This document shows, in pieces, positions 18,242 through 27,124 of a stretch of 62,628 bases of DNA (position 1 is the stretch's first letter; every line of letters begins with the position of its first letter). This DNA comes from an uncultured Lachnospiraceae bacterium (GTDB lineage: Bacteria > Bacillota > Clostridia > Lachnospirales > Lachnospiraceae): positions 1 through 62,628 of the forward strand of contig CALWSG010000031.1 in NCBI GenBank assembly GCA_944384155.1. The letters are read 5' to 3'. The notes beneath the pieces were generated by a model. That model was not told the origin of the DNA and made no database searches. It saw only the letters and a list, made by a program, of their open reading frames with translations. Made by a program: the position numbers and the translations under genes.

Positions 18242-18868
18242 ATGAAAAGAAAGACACTTTTAAAACATAATAACGCAGGCATTTCTCTTGTGGAGGTGCT
18301 TGCTGCAATGGCAATAGGCGCAATAGTTCTCACTGCACTTATAATGCTTGTTTCAGGCGGAGTACAGAGTTACAGAAAGCAGACAGTTATGGCCAGGCTT
18401 CAAAATGATGCTAATATAGCATTAAACCAAATGTCAGACAAGATTATGGAAGCCAATATGGTTACAATGTCAAACAGAAGTGACGGGGTTACGGAATACA
18501 TAAAATTGCAGGAGGATATTTATTATATATATGATGCCGGTGACAGTAAATTGTATCAGGCAAAAAGCTTGACAGAGTCAGAAGACAGAAGCCTTTTGTG
18601 CGAGAATGTAACGGATTTTAAGATAAGCCTTGAAAGGTCATCATTAATTATAGATGAAAATACAGGTGCCATAGAGGTAAAAGGCAAAGGCATACAGATA
18701 CGTATTTTCATTAAACTGGAGAATATGAATCAGGCAAGGGAAACCTACAGAACAGTAAAAGTAAGAAATACTATAGATGATGTGTTTATAGATTTCAGAG
18801 GTACATACAAAAGTATTAAGGAATATTTGATAAAAGATCTTGGAAACTATATTGCCGAAGGGTATTAG
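18242..18868 (+). CDS. Minor prepilin, PilW/GspJ-like
   Basis: A 208-residue prepilin with a leader ending at Gly13 and mature start ISLVEVLAAMAIGAIVLTAL, Glu at position 5. The following segment (GVQSYRKQTVMARLQNDANIALNQMSDKI, split across residues 40-68) is typical of PilW/GspJ minor pilins, which form the priming tip complex with PilV, PilX and FimT-like proteins. The gene precedes the large DUF5057-like gene by 15 bases with no terminator between, so the large protein is likely part of the same transcript. Confidence 0.82.
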   Translation: MKRKTLLKHNNAGISLVEVLAAMAIGAIVLTALIMLVSGGVQSYRKQTVMARLQNDANIALNQMSDKIMEANMVTMSNRSDGVTEYIKLQEDIYYIYDAGDSKLYQAKSLTESEDRSLLCENVTDFKISLERSSLIIDENTGAIEVKGKGIQIRIFIKLENMNQARETYRTVKVRNTIDDVFIDFRGTYKSIKEYLIKDLGNYIAEGY

Positions 18869-18883
18869 AGAGGAAGTGTATGT

Positions 18884-21800
18884 ATGAGAAAGAAAATAAG
18901 AAATGCAGGTCTTAAAAGAATAATAACGGCAATATGTGCCATTGCAGTTATTGCTGCTGCCCTTACATATACCTTTACCCTTAGCAGGGATAGGAGTGCA
19001 GTATACGGAGCAGAGCCTATAAGTGCAAGTGTGGGAATTGGAGACAATACATACACAAAAACCGAAAAGCTGTGTATTTTGGAGATAGTACCGGATAAGG
19101 CACTGGCAGAGCTTGGATATATGGCAGGCGAGGAAAACAGTCCCGTAGAATGGCAGGATATTATGGCTGTAAGTAATATAGAGGAGAGAGCAGCCATAGC
19201 AAAGGAATATATTATACTTTTAAATCAGATTTTAGGAAGCAATCAGGTACAGATGGGAGTTATGCAGCCGGACGGAAGCATGAACTGGTATACTTATAAT
19301 TCATATGAGTATAATATGCTTCAGGCAAATTCACAAAATTATAACAGCAATACAAAGGTGAGAATACTTGATAGGGACGGAAATCCATATGAATATTTAG
19401 ATGATACTACAGGCGAAACAATATATACAAATAATATATTTGCATATTATGTTTTTGGCGGTTATGATATGTGCGATAAAATAAGTGTCATATCCAAAAG
19501 TGCAAGTGAGGTAACTGTTGAGGATATCAAAAAAAGTAATCTCATTTATATAAATTCAGGCGGTCATATGGCAGGGTATTATAATCTGTATAGCAGAATG
19601 GCACAAACCGATGAGAATGATAAGTATTCTGTAGATTTTACATATGATATGGTAGGTCAGGGTCAGGATAATTTTAACAATCTGTCAGAGGATTTGTCCC
19701 TTACTGTTATGTGGGAGATGTATATGGCGGTGGCAGAGGAAACCACATCATTAATACTTGACAATAATGTCAGAAATGTATATAGCGGAAATATTGATAA
19801 GCTGTACACAATGGTTATGGGTGCTGACAAGGATACATTTAAGAAGGATTTCTGGTCACAAAAGGATTCGGAAACACATTACAGCGGAGAGCTTGGAACC
19901 ATAGAGCTTAAAGATTTGGGTGGGGAAAATGAAGATATTGTAATAACATATAAGTATAATAATCCGTGGACAGGTGAATTGGAAAATAGGACAATAGAAT
20001 GGAGTCTGGGGTGCTTTGAGGATTATCACTTTAATGATGCGGCAGAGTCAGATAAATATTATAATGCAGGCAGCCTTGGAATAGGGGGAGAGCTTGTAAA
20101 TAAAAATGTATATGCTTATAACGGAAATAATGCTATGGATATGAACGTTTTAGATGGTTCCCTGCATTATTACGAAGGAACGGAGGGAACAACCCTAGAC
20201 CATGCATATGACAAGTACGGAACAACTGACCAGTGGGGAAATCCAATAATAAAAAGACCTAATTTAATAATATACATATTGGGAGAGTATAAATCAAAGC
20301 AGGAGTTTACAGGTGTAATGACGGTGCTGGAGATAGAGCCGGCAGGTGCATATAAATATAGTGAAGATAAATTAAATGCAGACAGTGCGGCCTTTATACT
20401 TGATTATTTCAGATATGAGGTAAAGAAGCTTAATGACAATAACTGTAAGGAATATGTAGATGTTACATCAGTTTCAATAAACGGATTTATAGGAATGTCA
20501 GAGGATATAATAAATAATTATGATTTAGTTATTATATCAGATTATAATGAATATAATTCGGCTTCCCTTATAAATACGGGAATAACAAAGATATATACAA
20601 ATCAGGGTCCTGTTTCCGTGCTTACGGACTATTATACCTTTGGAAACGGGGAGAAGTATTATGCGGCATTAAGCGGAAATGACCTTACTAAAAAGGCATA
20701 CGATAAAATTATAGATTATGTAAAGTCAGGAAAGCCATTGGTGCTTGCAGACAGTATATATAGCGGTGACAAAGAGACAGCAGATGAAAACACCAATCTG
20801 TATAATCTGTCATATGCAGTATTATCGCAGCAGTTTGGGGAGGATATGCTTAATAATGTAACAAATGAGTCAAATACATTAAAGAAGGTTCTTACATATA
20901 GGGAGAGACCGGAATTTACCATAAGCGACAGCCTTAGTTATAAGACTGATGAAAACGGCATAGCAATACCTAATATTGATAAGAGCCGGCTTAACAGTGT
21001 TGTGTTTTCGGGAAATGTAATTAATACGGAAAAAAGCTATTCTCTTAATATATATGTTGATAAGGACGCCAACGGCTTTTATACGGAAACAAGGGATGAT
21101 AATAATGAACTATTGTATCAGACAGACAAGTTAGCTGTTGGGGCAGACGGAGAATTTTCGGTGCAGCTTGAAAAGCTGCCTGAGGAGTTAAGGGGATACC
21201 TGCAATGGAAGGCAGTTTTAACTGACAATGAAACGGGAATGTCCTGTGATAATGAGGGGGCATTGGTGGTAAAATATAGTGAAGATGAGATTAGAAGGGT
21301 AAAGGTTCTTCAAATAATACCTACAGAGGATACCGCCTATTTAACCTTCAGGCTTGACAATGGAAAGTTTACGGAATTATTTGAGCAGTCAAGGGAAATT
21401 ACAGGATTAGAAATGGATTTAACAGTTATGACAGTTAATGAGTTTGAGGAGATGTTTGCGGTCTCTCCCTTTTCACTTAATTCAGACGGATACGGAAATA
21501 CGTATGCAGTAAATGATGCTCTTACCAGAGGAAATGAAAAGGGATATGACATGGTTGTCATAGGCTTTGGAGATGAATTTGCATGTCAGGACATATCAAA
21601 TGACAATGGGGCAGTTGACAATATTAAGTATTATATTGAAACGGGAAACCCGGTATTAATGTCCCATGATGTACTGTCATATAATTCCTACAGTGACGGA
21701 GGGGAAAATACAAATCTTCATGTAAACTTTATTGATAAAGTAAATTTGGAGAACTGGTCTTACGACCTAACATCTGCCTTACGGGATATTATAGGTATGG

Positions 21801-22729
21801 ACCGATATGGAGCGTCGGTTGGAGAATCACAATATACACAGTACCCTCAGGGATATTCCAATACATTTTTGCAGCAGAGAGGCTTAAGTGAAAATGGGGA
21901 GGTCTTAAGGCTTTACGGCGGTATCAGTCTAAACGCAACACAAAATGGGGTGACAGCAAAAATATCCCGGCTTAATAAGGGGCAGATAACACAGTATCCT
22001 TATTACATAGGTGAAAATCTGGCTGTGTCAGAAACTCATGGGCAATATTTTCAGCTTGACCTTGAAGCACAGGGGGAAACAGAAGAAAATGATGTTATAG
22101 TATGGTATACACTGGCAGGAAGTGAAGGCTCCTACTATGATATGTCAGGTCAGGATGCCTTAAATAATTATTACATATATTCAAAGGGTAATATTACTTA
22201 TTCCGGTGCAGGACATTCCACAATGGATGAAGAAGGTGAAATCAAGCTTTTTGTAAATACATTTATAAGAGCAATAGGCTCAGGAAATAATATTCCTTCT
22301 ATAGAGTATCTGGAGCCTGCAATAGAGACAGGAGAAGGAATGTATGAGATGGCTGTCAGAGGTGAAACAATAGATACCGTATATTTTGTGCCCCATGATG
22401 ATGACATGACAAAAAATGGAACATTTGAGGAAGCATATGTTTTTTGGGATAAAAATGGAAGCGGTTTATATGACCAGGGAGATATTTTGTTTAAGGAATA
22501 CAGCAATAGTACCGGAGAGCTTCTTATAAACGGAAGAGAGTATTTAATAAACCTTGAGGCAGATTATATAGGCGAAACAGGTATTTTGGCAGATGAAATA
22601 AAGGCTGAAATAATACAAAGCATAAGCAGCAATGAATTTAAGCTTACCATTCAGGTAAGTGACAGTAAAAAGGGAGTGGGAACCTCATCACTTAACCTTG
22701 TAAGTAAAGAGCTGTTTAAGCTTAATTAG
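18884..22729 (+). CDS. Very large exported DUF5057-like protein in the pilus locus
   Basis: A 1281-residue exported protein with a signal peptide (basic start, hydrophobic 14-32, likely cleavage after VYGA near 43). I recognise it as DUF5057-like from the opening KLCILEIVPDKALAELGYM; function is unknown. Three segments share a layout of a vLeI-P strand (near residues 62, 480 and 806), a later hydrophobic strand ending in a polar turn (SNLIYINSGG, YDLVIISDYNEY, YDMVVIGFGDEF), and for the last two a strand after Gly-Lys/Asn-Pro (SGKPLVLADS, TGNPVLMSHD). This suggests three divergent Rossmann-like modules. Near residue 1186 DKNGSGLYDQGD fits a calcium loop. Its position last in the pilus operon suggests a pilus-associated surface protein, which is inference. 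Confidence 0.7.
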   Translation: MRKKIRNAGLKRIITAICAIAVIAAALTYTFTLSRDRSAVYGAEPISASVGIGDNTYTKTEKLCILEIVPDKALAELGYMAGEENSPVEWQDIMAVSNIEERAAIAKEYIILLNQILGSNQVQMGVMQPDGSMNWYTYNSYEYNMLQANSQNYNSNTKVRILDRDGNPYEYLDDTTGETIYTNNIFAYYVFGGYDMCDKISVISKSASEVTVEDIKKSNLIYINSGGHMAGYYNLYSRMAQTDENDKYSVDFTYDMVGQGQDNFNNLSEDLSLTVMWEMYMAVAEETTSLILDNNVRNVYSGNIDKLYTMVMGADKDTFKKDFWSQKDSETHYSGELGTIELKDLGGENEDIVITYKYNNPWTGELENRTIEWSLGCFEDYHFNDAAESDKYYNAGSLGIGGELVNKNVYAYNGNNAMDMNVLDGSLHYYEGTEGTTLDHAYDKYGTTDQWGNPIIKRPNLIIYILGEYKSKQEFTGVMTVLEIEPAGAYKYSEDKLNADSAAFILDYFRYEVKKLNDNNCKEYVDVTSVSINGFIGMSEDIINNYDLVIISDYNEYNSASLINTGITKIYTNQGPVSVLTDYYTFGNGEKYYAALSGNDLTKKAYDKIIDYVKSGKPLVLADSIYSGDKETADENTNLYNLSYAVLSQQFGEDMLNNVTNESNTLKKVLTYRERPEFTISDSLSYKTDENGIAIPNIDKSRLNSVVFSGNVINTEKSYSLNIYVDKDANGFYTETRDDNNELLYQTDKLAVGADGEFSVQLEKLPEELRGYLQWKAVLTDNETGMSCDNEGALVVKYSEDEIRRVKVLQIIPTEDTAYLTFRLDNGKFTELFEQSREITGLEMDLTVMTVNEFEEMFAVSPFSLNSDGYGNTYAVNDALTRGNEKGYDMVVIGFGDEFACQDISNDNGAVDNIKYYIETGNPVLMSHDVLSYNSYSDGGENTNLHVNFIDKVNLENWSYDLTSALRDIIGMDRYGASVGESQYTQYPQGYSNTFLQQRGLSENGEVLRLYGGISLNATQNGVTAKISRLNKGQITQYPYYIGENLAVSETHGQYFQLDLEAQGETEENDVIVWYTLAGSEGSYYDMSGQDALNNYYIYSKGNITYSGAGHSTMDEEGEIKLFVNTFIRAIGSGNNIPSIEYLEPAIETGEGMYEMAVRGETIDTVYFVPHDDDMTKNGTFEEAYVFWDKNGSGLYDQGDILFKEYSNSTGELLINGREYLINLEADYIGETGILADEIKAEIIQSISSNEFKLTIQVSDSKKGVGTSSLNLVSKELFKLN

Positions 22730-22761
22730 AGACATTTTAAAAATAATTTAATTTGTTCCGG

Positions 22762-22790
22762 TTGACAATAAAGTTTCAGGGTGGGATAAT
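22762..22790 (+). promoter_or_regulatory. Predicted sigma-A promoter of the lipoprotein gene
   Basis: TTGACA (22762-22767) and GATAAT (22785-22790) are 17 bases apart. This separates the lipoprotein gene from the pilus operon. The ribosome site AAGGAG follows at 22821-22826. Confidence 0.7.
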
Positions 22791-22834
22791 GATATACAAT
22801 ATGGAATAATAAATGATAATAAGGAGATGTAACT

Positions 22835-23422
22835 GTGAGGAAAAGTGTGTCCATAACCATAAATATTGCATTTGTAATGATGCTGTCAGTGCTGATGTTT
22901 ACAGGCTGCGGAGGCAGCGGCAACGAAGGAGGCAGTGATACCGGGAATGGGGAAGAGAGTACAGAAGCCGCAGAGGAAGAAAGCAGTGACAGCAGCGATG
23001 GGACCACAAATATAATAGATGAAGATATTGATGTGGGGAATAATTGGAAATACGCATATAATGACGGTACATATATATTTTATTATCAGAATATTTCAGA
23101 GGATGTATGTGACAGCAATGTTGTTTTAAGCATTGCAAAGGATGATAACTTAAAGGGAGTAGACGCGGAGGACCTGGTGGAAAGTCTGCAAAAGCAAAGC
23201 AGTGATGCAAAGGTTAATATGTCAGAGGATACGGCAGGAGGAAATAAAGTTGTCTATATGGAATTTGAGGAAATAAACGGAGAAACTAAGGCGTATGTAG
23301 GTCAGTATATTGTGCTGGGAAATAAAAAGGGACTGATATTTTCCGTGTATGCAGAGGAGAGTAAATTTGAGTCGGCAAGGAAAAATACAAGGGAAGTAAT
23401 TGATACTTTAAAGATAAAATAG
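22835..23422 (+). CDS. Putative lipoprotein
   Basis: A 195-residue exported lipoprotein of unknown function. The N-terminus has basic residues, a hydrophobic stretch and a lipobox-like MFTGC with Cys25 as the lipidation site. A low-complexity acidic Gly/Ser/Glu/Asp linker (about 26-60) precedes a folded C-terminal domain (about 65-195) with alternating strands, NNWKYAYNDGTYIFYYQ and later GLIFSVYAEESKF. The end, ESARKNTREVIDTLKIK, resembles the PsbP/DUF1795-like fold seen in many clostridial lipoproteins, but that is a weak guess. The GTG start is supported by AAGGAG eight bases upstream. Confidence 0.75.
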   Translation: MRKSVSITINIAFVMMLSVLMFTGCGGSGNEGGSDTGNGEESTEAAEEESSDSSDGTTNIIDEDIDVGNNWKYAYNDGTYIFYYQNISEDVCDSNVVLSIAKDDNLKGVDAEDLVESLQKQSSDAKVNMSEDTAGGNKVVYMEFEEINGETKAYVGQYIVLGNKKGLIFSVYAEESKFESARKNTREVIDTLKIK

Positions 23423-23443
23423 CAGAAGCAGGAAATTGTTAAA

Positions 23444-24727
23444 ATGAAGAATAGCTTAATAAAAAGCATCCATGAGAGAATTCAGAGAAAAATAAGGTCA
23501 TGGACGTGTAATTTTATTGTATTTTTAAAATGGGTATGTATATCCCTTGTTGTGGGAGTTGTTATAGGGGGATTCAGCATATTATTTGGCAAATCAATGG
23601 ATTATGTCACTGACTTTAGGCAGGACAATATATTTATAATATATTTTTTGCCTTTGGCAGGCATTTTGATAGTGGCAATGCACAGGCTGTGCCATTATGA
23701 GGAAAACAAGGGGACAAACACAATTATCTCAAATCTTCATGCAAAAGATGATATTCCTATGAAAACAGTTCCTCTTATATTTATATCAACAGTTGCCACA
23801 CACTTATTTGGAGGCTCGGCAGGCAGGGAAAGTGCGGCACTTCAGCTTGGGGGAAGCTTGGGAAACGGCATCGGCAAGCTTATACGTCTTGACGAAAATG
23901 ACAGAAGAGTTACTGTAATGTGCGGCATGAGTGCGGCATTTGCTGCTCTTTTCGGAACTCCCATGGCAGCGGCAATATTTTCCATAGAGGTTGGAAGTAT
24001 AGGAATTATGTATTTCGCAGCACTGGTGCCATGTGTTTTTTCTGCCATTATAGCTTCAAGGTTTGCCTTAAATATGGGAATACATCCTGAAAAATTTCAG
24101 GTCACGGGCATTCCTGCCATAAATATTGAAAATACTGCTAAGATAGTATTTATGTGTGTCATATGTGCTGTTGTAAGCTGTATTTTTTGCATTGTCCTTC
24201 ACAGAATGGCAATAATTATGAGAGTATATATAAAAAACAGCTATGTGAGAATAGTTGCGGCATCGGCTGTGATAATATTGTCAACTAAGCTTATGGGAAG
24301 CACAGATTACCTTGGGGCAGGAATAGATGTAATAGAGAGAGCAATAGGCGGAGAGGCAGTTCCCTATGCATTTATTGTTAAAATGTTTTTAACTGCAATA
24401 ACATTAGGTGCAGGATTTAAGGGAGGGGAGATAGTTCCAAGCTTTTTTGTGGGGGCAACACTCGGCTGCCTTTTGGGAAATATATTTGGAGTATCACCTT
24501 CATTTTGTGCGGCACTTGGAATGACGGCAATTTTTTGTGGAGTGACAAACTGTCCTATTACGTCTATGCTGATAAGCTTTGAGCTGTTTGGCTATAAGGG
24601 GGCAGTGTTCTTTATGATGGCATCAGCTATAAGCTATATGCTGTCAGGCTATTACAGCCTTTATAATGAACAGAGAATTATGTATTCAAAAACAAGAACC
24701 CAGTTTGTCAATGAAAAGGCAAAATAG
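23444..24727 (+). CDS. CLC-type chloride or fluoride transporter
   Basis: A 427-residue membrane protein of the CLC family with the usual inverted-repeat topology. The selectivity and gating region reads HLFGGSAGRESAALQLGGS (near residues 123-141), where the Glu of GRE is the gating glutamate. FAALFGTPMAAAIFSIEV follows near 166-183, and the later half has GAGFKGGEIVPSFFVG. The HLFGGSAGRE form resembles the CLC-F fluoride/proton antiporter clade more than classical chloride exchangers, but this is an impression. No fluoride riboswitch is apparent in the short upstream gap (21 bases after the lipoprotein gene). No cytosolic CBS domain is present. Confidence 0.85.
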   Translation: MKNSLIKSIHERIQRKIRSWTCNFIVFLKWVCISLVVGVVIGGFSILFGKSMDYVTDFRQDNIFIIYFLPLAGILIVAMHRLCHYEENKGTNTIISNLHAKDDIPMKTVPLIFISTVATHLFGGSAGRESAALQLGGSLGNGIGKLIRLDENDRRVTVMCGMSAAFAALFGTPMAAAIFSIEVGSIGIMYFAALVPCVFSAIIASRFALNMGIHPEKFQVTGIPAINIENTAKIVFMCVICAVVSCIFCIVLHRMAIIMRVYIKNSYVRIVAASAVIILSTKLMGSTDYLGAGIDVIERAIGGEAVPYAFIVKMFLTAITLGAGFKGGEIVPSFFVGATLGCLLGNIFGVSPSFCAALGMTAIFCGVTNCPITSMLISFELFGYKGAVFFMMASAISYMLSGYYSLYNEQRIMYSKTRTQFVNEKAK

Positions 24728-24746
24728 TTTAAGAAAGGAGATTATT

Positions 24747-25247
24747 ATGAACAAAAATGTATTTAGAAACTTATCTTACGGAGTGTATATTGTATCGTCA
24801 TGGGATAATGGAAGACCTACAGGCTGTACGGCAAACAGTGCAATGCAGATTACATCATCACCGGCAACAGTTGCAGTGAGTATAAATCACGACAATTATA
24901 CTAACGGCTGCATAAAGGATACGGGAAGATTTGCAGTTTCAATACTATCGGAAAAATCAGACCCTTTGATTATAGGAACATTTGGATTTTATTCGGGAAA
25001 GGATAAGGACAAGTTTGCAGATGTTGATTATAAAATAGTAGGAAATATGCCCGTTGTATCAGATAGCTGCGGATACATTGTGTGTGAGGTTATAGATACT
25101 ATGGAAACAGATACCCATACAGTATTTTTGGGAAAGGTTACAGATGGAGATGTAAATGGAAGCGATACGCCTATGACATACGCATATTATCATAATGTGG
25201 TAAAGGGAAAAAGCCCGAAAAATGCACCTACGTATATAGAAGAATAG
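24747..25247 (+). CDS. Flavin reductase-like FMN-binding protein
   Basis: A 166-residue protein of the flavin reductase-like (split barrel) family. The family block TGCTANSAMQITSSPATVAV near residues 23-42 and HDNYTNGCIKDTGRFAVSIL after it are typical of the FMN-binding forms that, in anaerobes, occur alone or fused to rubredoxin. Fusion partners are absent here. Members reduce flavin or act as NAD(P)H:acceptor oxidoreductases; the acceptor is unknown. ATG 24747 is preceded by AAGGAG, and longer in-frame upstream starts would overlap the CLC gene. A bidirectional terminator follows. Confidence 0.85.
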   Translation: MNKNVFRNLSYGVYIVSSWDNGRPTGCTANSAMQITSSPATVAVSINHDNYTNGCIKDTGRFAVSILSEKSDPLIIGTFGFYSGKDKDKFADVDYKIVGNMPVVSDSCGYIVCEVIDTMETDTHTVFLGKVTDGDVNGSDTPMTYAYYHNVVKGKSPKNAPTYIEE

Positions 25248-25277
25248 TGTTACGCTCCGGAATGGAGAATAAAATAA

Positions 25278-25318
25278 AAAAGCTCCTTACGGAAGTTGTT
25301 ATTCCATAAGGGGCTTTT
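25278..25318. terminator. Bidirectional terminator between flavin reductase gene and pyrG
   Basis: AAAGCTCCTTACGGAA (from 25279) pairs with TTCCATAAGGGGCTTT (to 25317), with only two weak positions. It is flanked by A runs on one side and T runs on the other, so it can end transcripts from both directions. Confidence 0.85.
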
Positions 25319-25321
25319 GTT

Positions 25322-26938
25322 TTATAGAAAGCTTTCTGCCTGTTTTTTTGAGGCACCTATAAATCCTTTAAATAACGGATGAGGCTTGTTTGGTCTGCTC
25401 TTTAACTCAGGGTGAGCCTGTGTTGCAATAAACCAAGGGTGATTTGTAAGCTCAATCATCTCAACTATTCTGCCGTCAGGAGATAAGCCGGAAAGCTTCA
25501 TACCGTTTTCTTCAAGTACATTTCTGAAATCATTGTTTACTTCATATCTGTGTCTGTGACGCTCATGAATTGTTTCCTGACCGTATATTTCATATGCCTT
25601 TGAAGTCTTGTCCAATACGCAGGGATAAGAGCCTAATCTTAAGGTTCCGCCTATATCCTCTATGCCGTCCTGGTCAGGCATAAGATGAATAACAGGGTGA
25701 GTGGTCAATGGATTTAATTCGATACTGTGGGCGTCTGAATATCCCAAAACATGTCTGGCAAATTCCACGATTGAAAGCTGCATTCCAAGGCAAAGCCCCA
25801 GAAACGGTATGTTATGTGTGCGGGCATATTCTATGGCAATGATTTTTCCGTCAATGCCTCTGTCTCCAAAACCGCCTGGAACAAGTATGCCCGATACGTC
25901 ACCAAGAATTTCACTGACATTGTCACTGTTTAAAAGCTCAGAATCTACCCATTTAATATTTACTGCAACATCATTGGCATATCCGCCGTGCTTTAAGGAT
26001 TCTACAACACTTATATAGGCATCGTGAAGTGAAATATATTTGCCCACAAGAGCAACGGTAACGGAAGACTTTAAGTTCTTTGCCGTATTTACCATATCCT
26101 CCCAATCCTTTAAGTCAGGAGCAGGGCAGTCAAGGTTTAAGCACTCACAGGCAACCTCTGCAAGATGCTCCTTTTCCATGGCAAGAGGTGCCTCATATAA
26201 TACGTCAACATCCAGATTTTGAAGTACATGATGGCTTGGAACATTGCAAAAAAGAGCAATCTTGTCCTTTAAATTCTGTTCTAAAGGAAGCTCTGAACGG
26301 CATACAATAACATCAGGCTGTATGCCTATGCTTAATAGTTCTTTAACGCTTGCCTGGGTAGGCTTTGTTTTCATCTCTCCTGATGAACGCAGATAAGGAA
26401 TAAGAGTAACGTGAATAAGCATAGCATTTTCTTTGCCCACATCATGCTGAAACTGTCTTATTGCTTCAAGAAAAGGAAGACTTTCAATGTCACCTACAGT
26501 TCCCCCTACCTCAATAATGGCTATTTCCGTTTCCTTGGCAGTGTAATTTCTGTGGAAACGGCTTTTTATTTCATTTGTTATATGGGGTATAACCTGAACG
26601 GTTCCTCCCCCAAAGTCACCGCGGCGTTCCTTTGCAAGTACAGACCAGTATATTTTGCCTGTAGTTACATTTGAATTTTTTGTAAGACTTTCATCTATAA
26701 ATCTCTCATAATGACCAAGGTCCAAATCAGTTTCGGCACCATCATCAGTTACAAATACTTCGCCATGCTGAATTGGATTCATAGTACCCGGGTCAATGTT
26801 AATGTACGGGTCAAATTTCTGCATTGTGACTTTATAGCCACGAGCCTTTAATAATCGTCCCAGAGAAGCAGCAGTTATGCCCTTACCAAGCCCTGAAACA
26901 ACTCCGCCTGTTACGAATACGTATTTTACTGGCATCAT
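25322..26938 (-). CDS. pyrG: CTP synthase
   Basis: Glutamine-hydrolysing CTP synthase converting UTP to CTP in the cytoplasm; 538 residues, normal length. The synthetase half starts [20 protein letters not shown] (Walker-like loop) with [16 protein letters not shown]. The glutaminase half has the oxyanion loop [10 protein letters not shown], nucleophile Cys in GLCLGMQLS and the His/Glu pair in ATQAHPE. AGGAGG stands four bases before the first ATG (26938) and seven before a second in-frame ATG (26935); the second is equally plausible. It is the only housekeeping gene here on the minus strand and is transcribed towards the shared terminator. Confidence 0.96.
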   Translation of the reverse strand: MMPVKYVFVTGGVVSGLGKGITAASLGRLLKARGYKVTMQKFDPYINIDPGTMNPIQHGEVFVTDDGAETDLDLGHYERFIDESLTKNSNVTTGKIYWSVLAKERRGDFGGGTVQVIPHITNEIKSRFHRNYTAKETEIAIIEVGGTVGDIESLPFLEAIRQFQHDVGKENAMLIHVTLIPYLRSSGEMKTKPTQASVKELLSIGIQPDVIVCRSELPLEQNLKDKIALFCNVPSHHVLQNLDVDVLYEAPLAMEKEHLAEVACECLNLDCPAPDLKDWEDMVNTAKNLKSSVTVALVGKYISLHDAYISVVESLKHGGYANDVAVNIKWVDSELLNSDNVSEILGDVSGILVPGGFGDRGIDGKIIAIEYARTHNIPFLGLCLGMQLSIVEFARHVLGYSDAHSIELNPLTTHPVIHLMPDQDGIEDIGGTLRLGSYPCVLDKTSKAYEIYGQETIHERHRHRYEVNNDFRNVLEENGMKLSGLSPDGRIVEMIELTNHPWFIATQAHPELKSRPNKPHPLFKGFIGASKKQAESFL

Positions 26939-26972
26939 AAGTCCTCCTTAGAATATTCAAAACATACATTAA

Positions 26973-27001
26973 AGTATACAACAATAAAAGATTTATTTCC
27001 A
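26973..27001 (-). promoter_or_regulatory. Possible pyrG promoter
   Basis: On the minus strand TATACT (26978-26973) has a weak TGGAAA hexamer 17 bases upstream (27001-26996). The -10 is good and the -35 matches four of six positions, so this is tentative. Confidence 0.4.
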
Positions 27002-27051
27002 TAATAAAATCAAAAAAAATATAAATTCATAAAAAAATCACAATAACAATA

Positions 27052-27080
27052 TTGATTTATTGGTAAACTAACTTTATAAT
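27052..27080 (+). promoter_or_regulatory. Predicted sigma-A promoter of ftsH
   Basis: TTGATT (27052-27057) and a perfect TATAAT (27075-27080) are separated by 17 bases. The ftsH ATG lies about 38 bases downstream of the expected start site. Confidence 0.75.
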
Positions 27081-27124
27081 CTACCATATAAAAAAGAAAA
27101 TAACTATTGAAAGGTAATATATAT

